Positions 1 to 5,652 of a stretch of 6,298 nt of DNA are shown here, one piece after another. The DNA comes from Gemmatimonadota bacterium (GTDB taxonomy: Bacteria; Gemmatimonadota; Gemmatimonadetes; Longimicrobiales; Gaopeijiaceae). The notes beneath the pieces are model-generated. The model did not search any database. It was not told the origin of the DNA and saw only the letters and a list, made by a program, of their open reading frames with translations. The stretch covers positions 1-6,298 of the forward strand of contig JAUXEE010000132.1 in assembly GCA_030618065.1 (NCBI GenBank). The letters run 5' to 3'. The translations under genes were made by a program, and so were the position numbers. Every line of letters begins with the position of its first letter. Position 1 is the stretch's first letter.

Positions 1-2
1 GG

Positions 3-158
3 CGGGAGGAGGCCATGGCCCGGTACCAGGAGGTGGTGGATCTCCACCGCGACGACAGCTGGTCCCACAGCCAATACGGGCTACGGTACTCTTTCAGCTC
101 GTACGCGGAGGAACGGCTCAAAGAGCCCTTTCAGCGGATCCGGAACCGGGGGTTTTAA
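3..158 (+). CDS. C-terminal fragment of an unrecognised protein
   Basis: This is the 3' end of a gene that enters from the left edge. The reading frame is open from position 3 to a TAA at 156-158 and encodes 51 residues. Nearly all third codon positions are G or C, which marks this frame as the coding one. The visible part is hydrophilic and probably helical, with a stretch A-RYQEVVDLHRDD that recalls the second helix of a tetratricopeptide-type repeat, followed by an aromatic, basic tail ending RIRNRGF. An internal ATG at 15-17 exists but has no convincing ribosome binding site, so I read the gene as truncated by the window rather than as a 47-residue protein. The family cannot be named from this much sequence. 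The TPR comparison is only a hint. Confidence 0.6.
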   Translation, partial: REEAMARYQEVVDLHRDDSWSHSQYGLRYSFSSYAEERLKEPFQRIRNRGF

Positions 159-623
159 GGGGCGGCTGGCGTCGCGGTTGTCCCTCGGGAGGGAGAGCCG
201 GAGTTCAACTCCCCGTGTAAAGACGGTCGAGGCCGATGAGTTCCACATCGGATCGGGACTCAGCCGATACAAGGAGGCCCTGCGCGAAATGGATCCCAAA
301 CAGAAGATCCTGGGCGGCCCTGGCCCGGGCTCCCAGGGCATCTCGGGCGTGCTCCAGACGGCGAAGGTGCCTTCTGGAGACACCCTCTCCCGCCTTGCCT
401 CGCCGACGCAGAGAATCAGCCTCGTTCGAAGGACAGGAGTCCGGCTACCGCAGCGTCCCAATCCGGGAAGGCCAAGGGACCTGCGGCATTCTGGTATCGG
501 CCGATCCCCTCCCCCAGCTCACGAAGAGCTTCCCCACTGGACCCACGAATCGCCTCGTATTTGATCATTTATTTAAGCATAATTTACTAAAGTGTACCCG
601 ACTAGCAAAATGCCATCAAGATC
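159..623. other. Region without a clear gene; coding-like relic and AT-rich island
   Basis: No gene with a start, ribosome binding site and recognisable product is visible. Plus-strand frame 1 has no stop from the window start to 564. Between about 205 and 425 it has GC-rich third positions and a natural-looking residue mix (for example VKTVEADEFHIGSGL and RYKEALREMDPKQKI). The only ATG in that stretch, at 290, has no Shine-Dalgarno, and beyond about 425 the frame becomes Arg/Pro-rich and unconvincing. This could be a decayed gene piece or chance in GC-rich DNA. Positions 558-596 are roughly 80 percent A+T, in sharp contrast to the surroundings. They contain a weak plus-strand promoter-like pair (TTGATC at 561 with TTACTA at 584) and a weak minus-strand one. 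The island lies between the left-edge gene and the 3' end of the toxin gene. Confidence 0.45.
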
Positions 624-1037
624 TCAAACTTTTCCTCTGGCAGCGTCCAACAATCGGTGGTCGGCGGTCAGCAACTCGAGGTTTTCGATGTGGCGTCGGG
701 CGAGCAAGTACGTCGCCAGATGTAGGGCATCGAGGGTGCGGAGGGCCTTGGTTGGGGCCACCTGACACGCTGTGTCGCACACGAGGGGGGTGATCTCCCA
801 AATCTCGCACCGGGCCCAAAGCGCATCCATTTCCCTCCCCGCATCGGCCAACCCTTCCTCCGATACCAGGCCGTTGGCCCGGAGTCGGAGAAATGCCCGC
901 CCGGCTTCCACCAGGGACAGTCGGGAGGTAATCAGGGTGCTCGCGGCGCCGATCTTCCCCTCGATGGTAGGTGTGGTGCCCTCCTCCAGCACGGCGCGAA
1001 GGACAGCAGACGTGTCCAGGTAGACGGCCAATGGCAT
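624..1037 (-). CDS. vapC: VapC-family PIN-domain toxin (ribonuclease)
   Basis: This 137-residue protein is a type II toxin of the VapC family, whose members are Mg2+-dependent endoribonucleases, often cutting tRNA or rRNA. All four acidic PIN residues are in place: D8 in YLDTSA, E44 in SLVEAGRA, D103 in TLDALHLAT and D126 in LLTADHRLLDAA. The length matches the family (about 130-140 residues), so the toxin looks intact and probably active. The start ATG lies 3 bases after the TGA of the upstream antitoxin gene, so the two are one operon and probably translationally coupled. No separate Shine-Dalgarno is needed and none is obvious. The RNA target cannot be told from sequence. PIN identification is seen directly in the motifs; toxicity is inferred from the family and operon. 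Confidence 0.94.
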   Translation of the reverse strand: MPLAVYLDTSAVLRAVLEEGTTPTIEGKIGAASTLITSRLSLVEAGRAFLRLRANGLVSEEGLADAGREMDALWARCEIWEITPLVCDTACQVAPTKALRTLDALHLATYLLARRHIENLELLTADHRLLDAARGKV

Positions 1038-1040
1038 GGG

Positions 1041-1346
1041 TCAGTCGGTGGACCGCTCGGCCCGGATCTCGTCGAGGAGCTTTTGTGTCGTTCCCGGCGC
1101 CAGCCCTATTCCCTTGGCCTTCCAACTCCACGCCCCCTTCGACTGACGTGCGCGGGTGATTTCTCCGGCATCGGCCAGAGCCTGCACTGTGTCCTCCGAT
1201 TCCAACGGCGGGGGGGGGTGGCGAGGAGGGCGGAGCTCGGCCACGACCTCATCCCGGTCCGTCACCAGGATGACCTCCCCTGCCTTCACGGACCTGAGGT
1301 ACTCGGACAGGCGCGCCTTCAGCTGTTTGACGCCCACGGCTTTCAT
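1041..1346 (-). CDS. Phd/YefM-family antitoxin, partner of the PIN toxin
   Basis: This 101-residue antitoxin is expected to bind and neutralise the PIN toxin through its C-terminus and to repress the operon through its N-terminus. Residues 1-40 (MKAVGVKQLKARLSEYLR..., then GEVILVTDRDEVVAEL) are the classic Phd/YefM DNA-binding dimer fold. Residues 41-48 are a proline-rich hinge (HPPPPL) encoded by a run of nine G on the plus strand. Residues 52-101 are the toxin-binding tail, ending with a typical LLDEIRAER motif. I place the start at 1346, where family similarity begins. An ATG at 1436 would add 30 residues of low-complexity sequence without Phd character and would include the promoter-like elements. 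There is no good Shine-Dalgarno before 1346, and a -10-like box sits 6 bases upstream, which suggests a leaderless message. Confidence 0.9.
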   Translation of the reverse strand: MKAVGVKQLKARLSEYLRSVKAGEVILVTDRDEVVAELRPPRHPPPPLESEDTVQALADAGEITRARQSKGAWSWKAKGIGLAPGTTQKLLDEIRAERSTD

Positions 1347-1381
1347 GAATCCATGGTAGTCACCGGTGGTCACCTCGTCAA
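1347..1381 (-). promoter_or_regulatory. Putative antitoxin-toxin promoter with internal operator
   Basis: Reading the minus strand, TTGACG (1381-1376, 5 of 6 to the -35 consensus) is followed by exactly 17 bases and TACCAT (1358-1353, 4 of 6 to the -10 consensus, fitting TANNNT). Six more bases lead to the ATG at 1346, so the predicted transcription start falls on or next to the A of the start codon. The spacer holds GTCACCGGTGGTCAC (1359-1373), which contains an 8-bp perfect palindrome CACCGGTG and a repeated GTCAC. This is a good position for a Phd-type antitoxin to bind and block RNA polymerase. The boxes are seen in the sequence; promoter activity and autorepression are inferred from position and from how Phd-family operons usually work. 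Confidence 0.5.
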
Positions 1382-1429
1382 TCTGCCATCGCGATTTCTG
1401 AGTGCTCGCCGTCAACCCACTCGGGCTCC

Positions 1430-1469
1430 TTTCCATGGAAAACTGTAAGCGCAGGTGTGGGGCATGCCC
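1430..1469. repeat. Two perfect palindromes in the toxin-antitoxin/helicase divergent spacer
   Basis: The spacer between the divergent antitoxin and helicase genes contains TTTCCATGGAAA (1430-1441, 12-bp perfect palindrome) and GGGCATGCCC (1460-1469, 10-bp perfect palindrome). They lie 45-84 bases upstream of the helicase start and could be protein-binding sites for helicase control. They share no sequence with each other or with the CACCGGTG element, and a few such palindromes are expected by chance in 6 kb. Confidence 0.25.
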
Positions 1470-1513
1470 ATACCCGAATCGGCCACCATCTCCCGCTCCC
1501 GTTATCTTCGCTC

Positions 1514-3199
1514 ATGACTCCTACATCATCGTCTGCGGCTACCCAGGCGTTCGCCGAGCTTGGCCTCGGGCCCGAGCTTCTCAAGACCCTCACCTCCCTG
1601 GGCTATGAAGAGCCCACCCCCATCCAGGCGACAGCCATCCCCCACCTCCTGGAGGGGAGGGACCTGCTGGGGCTGGCTGCCACAGGAACAGGGAAGACGG
1701 CGGCGTTCGCCCTTCCTCTGCTTCAGCTCATTGAGACCGGGGGAAAGGTCCCCTCCGCCCTCATCCTGCTCCCCACCCGTGAGTTGGCGGTGCAGGTGGC
1801 TCAGGCGGTTCACCGGTACGGGAAAGAGCTGGGGGTGGAGGTGCTTCCCATCTACGGGGGGCAGTCGTTCCCGCAGCAGCTCAAAGTCCTGAAGCGGGGA
1901 GTGGATGTGGTGGTGGCCACCCCGGGCCGGGCCCTGGACCACATCCGGCGGGGAACCCTCAAGTTGGGAAGGCTGAAGGTCCTGATCCTGGACGAGGCCG
2001 ACGAGATGCTGGACATGGGCTTCGCCGAAGAGCTGGAGGCGATCCTGGCCGAAGTCCCCGCCCGGCGTCAGACGCTCCTATTCTCGGCTACGCTGGGTCC
2101 CCGCATCGAGACTATTGCCTCCCGGCACCTGCATGATCCCGTGGAAATCCGGATCGCCGGGATACCGGAGTCGGAGGGCGACGTACCTCTCATTCGCCAG
2201 ACCGCGTTTCTGGTGCGCCGGGCCCACAAGCTGGCTGCGCTAGGGCGAGTGCTGGACCTGGAGAGCCCCGAGGCCACCCTGGTGTTCTGCCGCACCCGAA
2301 ACGACGTGGACGAGCTGACGGAGTCGCTGAACGGCCGTGGGTACCGGGCCGAAGCCCTCCATGGCGGAATGTCGCAGGAACAGCGGGACCGGGTGATGAG
2401 AAAACTCCGGGGCGGGAAGGTGGACCTTCTGGTGGCCACAGACGTGGCGGCCCGGGGCCTGGACATCCCCCACCTGACCCATGTCGTGAACTACGACCTA
2501 CCCTCAGCGGCCAAGCAGTACGTGCACCGCATCGGGCGGGTAGGCAGGGCCGGCCGGGAGGGGGTGGCCATCACTCTGGCGGAGCCCCGTGAGCACGTAA
2601 TGCTCAAGAACATCGAGCGGCTCACGAAGCAAGAGATCCTGGTCGCCCCCATACCCACCGTGGCGGACCTCCGGACCCGGAGGCTCGAGCTGACCCGAGC
2701 CTCGGTGCGGGAATCCATCCTGGAGGGGAATCTGGACCGGTTCCGGGTAGTGGTGGAATCCCTCTCCGACGAGTTCGACCTGGTGGATATCGCCATGGGT
2801 GCGGTGGAGATGGGGCACGAAGCCACCATCACCGGCTCGGAGGGGGACGAGGAGGAGATTCCCGTCGCGAAACCCTTCCACGAGAAGAGCCATGGTGGGA
2901 AGGGCGCCTATTCGGGTCCAGGTGCCTCCGCTGGGAAGGGCTCTCGACCCCGGGGAGGAGAAGGGACGCCCCTCTTCATCGGCATGGGCCGCTCCGGAGG
3001 CATCCGCCCCAAGGATATCGTGGGGGCTATCACCGGTGAGGCCGGCGTGGACAAGCGTGTCATCGGCTCCATCCAGATCTCGGAACGGTTCACCCTGGTG
3101 GAAGTGGCCAACAACGTGTCGGACCTGGTGTTACGCGCCCTCAAGGGTGGGACCATCCGGGGGAAGAAGGTGACGGTGCGGTTGGATAAGAGACGGTGA
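1514..3199 (+). CDS. deaD: DEAD-box ATP-dependent RNA helicase, DeaD/CsdA type
   Basis: This 561-residue cytoplasmic RNA helicase unwinds short RNA duplexes using ATP. Relatives act in ribosome assembly, mRNA decay and cold adaptation. All core motifs are visible: Q motif GYEEPTPIQ (30-38), motif I ATGTGKT (56-62), Ia PTREL (87-91), TPGR (136-139), DEAD (160-163), SAT (191-193), LVFCRTR (256-262), ATDVAARGLD (308-317) and HRIGRVGRAG (338-347). Motif VI has V343 where Thr is usual. Residues 365-440 resemble the DeaD dimerisation region, 450-486 are a Gly/Ser/Lys linker, and 487-558 (LFIGMGRSGGIRPKDIVGAI...) are a DbpA-like RNA-binding domain. The protein looks complete. The start at 1514 is chosen because similarity begins just after it; an ATG at 1457 would add 19 unrelated residues. 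No Shine-Dalgarno precedes 1514. A TATCTT box ends 5 bases before it, so a leaderless message is possible but unproven. A stem-loop follows the stop. Confidence 0.96.
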   Translation: MTPTSSSAATQAFAELGLGPELLKTLTSLGYEEPTPIQATAIPHLLEGRDLLGLAATGTGKTAAFALPLLQLIETGGKVPSALILLPTRELAVQVAQAVHRYGKELGVEVLPIYGGQSFPQQLKVLKRGVDVVVATPGRALDHIRRGTLKLGRLKVLILDEADEMLDMGFAEELEAILAEVPARRQTLLFSATLGPRIETIASRHLHDPVEIRIAGIPESEGDVPLIRQTAFLVRRAHKLAALGRVLDLESPEATLVFCRTRNDVDELTESLNGRGYRAEALHGGMSQEQRDRVMRKLRGGKVDLLVATDVAARGLDIPHLTHVVNYDLPSAAKQYVHRIGRVGRAGREGVAITLAEPREHVMLKNIERLTKQEILVAPIPTVADLRTRRLELTRASVRESILEGNLDRFRVVVESLSDEFDLVDIAMGAVEMGHEATITGSEGDEEEIPVAKPFHEKSHGGKGAYSGPGASAGKGSRPRGGEGTPLFIGMGRSGGIRPKDIVGAITGEAGVDKRVIGSIQISERFTLVEVANNVSDLVLRALKGGTIRGKKVTVRLDKRR

Positions 3200-3200
3200 G

Positions 3201-3254
3201 GGCGGCAGCTCCCCGATTCGGTCAGCGCTACCGGAAGCCACTGACCTTGCCGCC
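3201..3254 (+). terminator. Compound stem-loop directly after the helicase stop
   Basis: GGCGGCA (3201-3207) pairs with TGCCGCC (3248-3254). Inside it GGTCAG (3220-3225) pairs with CTGACC (3241-3246), and GCT/AGC can continue the inner stem. The structure begins one base after the helicase TGA and precedes the lipoprotein gene, so it is well placed to end helicase transcription or protect the mRNA end. No run of T follows, so it is not a standard intrinsic terminator. Confidence 0.4.
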
Positions 3255-3325
3255 TCCGCAGGTTAGAGGCATCTTGCCCTCGGATCGATGGGATGATCCC
3301 CACTCAACCACATCGGGAGGCACCA

Positions 3326-3844
3326 ATGAGGACATACATCGCGTCGTTGCTCGTGATGGCCCCTATTCTGCTCGCTGGCTGTGCCCAGGAGGTCGAGCAG
3401 GAAGAGATGACTCCGCCGGTGGATCTGGTGGCCGAAAAGGCTGCGGCGAAAGTCGTGCTCGACCTATTCCCCCAAATCATGATGGAAGAGAACCTCGAAC
3501 TCATGGCCAAAGCCTTCGCCCATGACCCCAACCTGCTGATCTTCGGCACCGACGCCCCGGAGAGGTGGGTCGGCTATGAAGCGCTGGCTGCATCCATAGA
3601 GATCCAGTTCGCTTCCTACGAAGACACCGAGATTGTGACCCGGGATCAGCTCATTACGATGCACAGCTCAGGGGATGTGGCGTGGTTCTCGGAACTTTTG
3701 GACTGGCACGTGACGGCCGGCGGCGAGCGCGTGGAAATCGAAGGCATGCGCTTCACCGGCGTCCTGGAGAAACGCCAAGGATCGTGGGTGTTTATTCAGG
3801 GGCACGCGTCGGTACCCGTCTCGGGACAGGCAATGGAGTACTAA
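3326..3844 (+). CDS. SnoaL/NTF2-like domain lipoprotein
   Basis: This is a 172-residue exported lipoprotein. It has a short signal peptide (MRTYIASLLVMAPI) ending in a lipobox LAGC with the lipidated Cys at 19. The residue after it is Ala, so outer-membrane sorting is expected. After a short acidic linker, residues 36-168 look like a SnoaL-type (SnoaL_3, NTF2-like cone) domain: an initial helix with LELMAKAFAHDPNLLIFGTDAPERWVGYEAL, a central strand DVAWFSELLDWHV, and a final GMRFTGVLEKRQGSWVFIQGHAS. Such domains bind small ligands or act as isomerases or hydrolases; many exported ones have no known ligand. The start at 3326 is supported by GGGAGG at 3315-3320, 5 bases upstream. An ATG at 3293 lacks this and would spoil the signal peptide. 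Its TAA overlaps the stop of the converging cupin gene. The fold assignment is fairly sure; the function is unknown. Confidence 0.88.
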   Translation: MRTYIASLLVMAPILLAGCAQEVEQEEMTPPVDLVAEKAAAKVVLDLFPQIMMEENLELMAKAFAHDPNLLIFGTDAPERWVGYEALAASIEIQFASYEDTEIVTRDQLITMHSSGDVAWFSELLDWHVTAGGERVEIEGMRFTGVLEKRQGSWVFIQGHASVPVSGQAMEY

Positions 3845-4188
3845 GGCGCCCCAGGCCCCAGCACCGCCACCAGCACAAGCGGAGTCTCTCCCGGGTTGGA
3901 GAAGGAATGAGGCTTACCGCCGGGAATCACGATGGAATCCCCGGCACCGAGGCGGAACACCTTCCCGTCCACCTCCACCTCCGCATCACCGCTGGAGATC
4001 CAGTTGGCCTGGTCCCACTCATGGGCATGGCGCTTGGAGACCCCTCCCGGGGCGACCCGGGCCAGCTGAAGAGTCGCCGCACCGTCCGGGTGCTGATACA
4101 GGCGGGCCAGCTCCAGCCCCTGGGCGCCATCCCCCTGTATCGCCTTGAACGGAAGATCCGAAGCGCGAACTACTTTTACGTCACTCAT
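3841..4188 (-). CDS. Small single-domain cupin protein
   Basis: This 115-residue cytoplasmic protein has one cupin barrel. Cupin motif 1 is around residues 48-75, with H54 and H56 in KRHAHEWDQ, Q60 at the place usually held by Glu, then SGDAEVEVDGKVFRLGAGD. Motif 2 is PGGKPHSFSNPGE with H94. H54, H56, Q60 and H94 could therefore hold a metal ion, although Gln in place of Glu is a variation. Small cupins like this serve as metal-dependent enzymes, sugar or ligand binders, or regulator domains; nothing here fixes the substrate. The start ATG at 4188 has no strong Shine-Dalgarno. The DUF1028 stop is 40 bases upstream on the same strand, so co-transcription is likely. Its TAG (3841-3843) overlaps the stop of the converging lipoprotein gene. 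Confidence 0.9.
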   Translation of the reverse strand: MSDVKVVRASDLPFKAIQGDGAQGLELARLYQHPDGAATLQLARVAPGGVSKRHAHEWDQANWISSGDAEVEVDGKVFRLGAGDSIVIPGGKPHSFSNPGETPLVLVAVLGPGAP

Positions 4189-4228
4189 GTCGACTCAGGG
4201 TTGTCAGTCTGCGGCATTGCGGGTGGCC

Positions 4229-5032
4229 TTACCGTCCCCGCATTCCCTCTCGTTGACGGGCGGCGATGTCCACCAGCCTTCGAAGCTCCACGAAGGGATT
4301 CTCGGCGTCGTCCACCTGCAGGCGTAGAACCACGTCGTTGTTCAACCAAACGCCCCCTCCCCTTTTGACGATGAGCATGGCCGCCGACTGCATGCCCCGG
4401 ATGTCACCTCCTGCGGCCTGCCCCGCATCCAGCGCCGCAAGCAACCGATAGGAGAGATGGCCCTCCGTCTCTTCGAAGGCCTTCACCATCCCTTCCACAA
4501 CGGCGGGGCCCGCCAGAATGTTCCCTTGGGCCGAGCACTCCTTCCCGATACGGTAGCCGGCCCACTCGCTTGCCAGCGGACCGGAGTAGGTGGCCACCCT
4601 TCCACCGGCATCCATGACGGAGAATTGACGTCCCTCCTTCGGCCACCCCTCCCCAAGGGAATCGGGATCCTGTGCCAGGAGTGAGTCCACCACTTCCTGG
4701 GGTGAGAACCCCGCTTTCAGGAGGGCCAATCCCTTGGGACCGTAGCTCACGTCCACCCAGGCCTGGGTAGCCACAACTCCCACGTCGGCCTCCCCCCATA
4801 TCACCCCGTTCCCCACGGAGAATACCCGGGACTGGACCGCGACCCCCACCTCCCCGGTCACAGGATCGAAACCCACGATGCTGAAGGTGGCTACCGGGGA
4901 CGATCGTTTCGCGAAGGCCACGGCGGACTCCGGTTCATCTTGGGCCTGGGACGCCGTAGGGAGAGCCAGGAGGAGATGGCAAGCGAGAACGACGAGGGAT
5001 CCGTAACGAATTGGGAGGGAAAGAGTGTTCAT
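4229..5032 (-). CDS. Exported DUF1028 family protein
   Basis: This 267-residue protein has an N-terminal signal peptide (hydrophobic core at about 12-25, likely cleavage after ASQA, residue 30). The mature part carries the DUF1028 pattern in order: ATFSIVGFDPVTGEVGVAVQ (48-67), the QSRVFSVGNGVIWG segment (67-80), VATQAWVD and YGPKGLALLKAG (87-108), RQFSVMDAGGRVATYSG (135-151), QGNILAG (169-175) and AGGDIRGMQSAAMLIV (207-222). DUF1028 proteins are thought to have an Ntn-hydrolase-like fold, but no reaction is established to my knowledge. Many relatives begin directly at the TFSIV segment, whereas here it follows a signal peptide and about 18 more residues, so this copy should act outside the cytoplasm. 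The start at 5032 is favoured over an ATG at 5080 because GGAGGA (5047-5042) precedes it and the signal peptide begins there. The cupin gene follows after 40 bases; the helix-turn-helix gene ends 76 bases upstream. Confidence 0.92.
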   Translation of the reverse strand: MNTLSLPIRYGSLVVLACHLLLALPTASQAQDEPESAVAFAKRSSPVATFSIVGFDPVTGEVGVAVQSRVFSVGNGVIWGEADVGVVATQAWVDVSYGPKGLALLKAGFSPQEVVDSLLAQDPDSLGEGWPKEGRQFSVMDAGGRVATYSGPLASEWAGYRIGKECSAQGNILAGPAVVEGMVKAFEETEGHLSYRLLAALDAGQAAGGDIRGMQSAAMLIVKRGGGVWLNNDVVLRLQVDDAENPFVELRRLVDIAARQREGMRGR

Positions 5033-5047
5033 GGAACCGGTTCCTCC
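5033..5047 (-). promoter_or_regulatory. DUF1028 ribosome binding site overlapped by a palindrome
   Basis: On the minus strand GGAGGA (5047-5042) is the likely Shine-Dalgarno, 9 bases before the ATG at 5032. GGAACCGGTTCC (5033-5044), a perfect 12-bp palindrome, fills the gap between them and overlaps the Shine-Dalgarno by three bases. It could be an operator or fold locally and dampen translation, or be chance. Confidence 0.4.
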
Positions 5048-5108
5048 AAGATGACCCTGGGAAGTGGTGGGGCGTGGCAAAGGTTCAGGGATGAGAGGTG
5101 CTTAAACT

Positions 5109-5648
5109 CTAGACCGACACGCCACTCCGGCGCCGCCCTCTCGGTTGGTCAGGTTCAGGTCGGACAACGAGGTCGATCTCCTTTCCGAGGACCCGCAAAA
5201 GGGCGAGCATCTGCCCTACCGATTTCCCGTAGTACGTCGGATCCAAAAGTCGGTAGAACTGACTTGCGGATGTACCCAACCGGCGAATCATCTCCCGTTT
5301 GCTCAAGCCACTTTCCTCGACTGCCTCTCGGGCCTGCACAGTAAGTCGGTACAGGAGGAGATCGTTCAGGAGAGCAGGATCCTGGTTGTACTCAAGCACA
5401 ACATCGAGATGCACCGTGTCCTCAACCCCGGATTCCAACCTGTACGTGAAGGCCTCGCCCCCGGCCTCCGGGTCAGCGTATACCTCTCTCACCCGGTCAG
5501 CCCTCGTGGGTTGGGCCGCAAGCTTGGCATAGGGAAAAGAGTACTCCCCTTCTGCGGTGAGCACTTCGAATACCCTTTTTCGGTTGTTGGCCTTCACTCC
5601 GACAATCTTCACAGCAGACCTTAAGCCACCTCTTTTGATCTTTCCCAT
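5109..5648 (-). CDS. Helix-turn-helix protein with unrecognised N-terminal domain
   Basis: This 179-residue cytoplasmic protein is probably a DNA-binding regulator. Residues 1-95 form a mostly beta domain (SAVKIVGVKANNRKRVFEV, then GEYSFPYAKL, AFTYRLESGVEDTVHLDVVL) that I cannot name; the closing part loosely recalls DUF2442-like modules. Residues 96-162 are helical and carry an XRE/Cro-like helix-turn-helix: REAVEESGLSKREMIRRLGT, then SASQFYRLLDPTYYGKSVGQM and LLRVLGKEIDLVV. The tail (163-179) is basic and disordered (PRGRRR). The start at 5648 is directly preceded by a promoter-like sequence and has no clear Shine-Dalgarno. No toxin-like gene lies next to it, so it does not look like half of a standard toxin-antitoxin pair. 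DUF1028 lies 76 bases downstream on the same strand and may be its target or be co-transcribed. The helix-turn-helix call is firm; the function is inferred. Confidence 0.85.
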   Translation of the reverse strand: MGKIKRGGLRSAVKIVGVKANNRKRVFEVLTAEGEYSFPYAKLAAQPTRADRVREVYADPEAGGEAFTYRLESGVEDTVHLDVVLEYNQDPALLNDLLLYRLTVQAREAVEESGLSKREMIRRLGTSASQFYRLLDPTYYGKSVGQMLALLRVLGKEIDLVVRPEPDQPRGRRRSGVSV

Positions 5649-5652
5649 TCAA

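Noticed and set aside
190..225. tRNA-like T-arm around GAGTTCAACTCC
   Set aside because: The stem has a mismatch, no matching acceptor strand lies about 65 bases upstream, and no anticodon arm can be found.
616..1131. Long minus-strand open frame overlapping the toxin and antitoxin genes
   Set aside because: It is rich in Gly, Arg, Pro and His, has no domain signal, and lies in another frame over two genes with clear family motifs.
1347..1436. Longer antitoxin starting at the ATG at 1436
   Set aside because: The extra 30 residues lack Phd/YefM character, and the stretch contains the -35/-10 boxes and operator-like repeat; similarity starts exactly at the ATG at 1346.
2540..2545. Val instead of Thr in helicase motif VI (HRIGRVGRAG)
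   Set aside because: The arginines needed for ATP hydrolysis are all kept and Val at this site seems a tolerated variant in bacterial homologues, so it does not suggest a dead enzyme.
3682..4368. Plus-strand open frame of 228 codons across the lipoprotein and cupin genes
   Set aside because: It runs through the SnoaL lipoprotein, cupin and DUF1028 genes in a non-coding frame and its product is Arg/Gly/Pro-rich, typical of GC-rich shadow frames.
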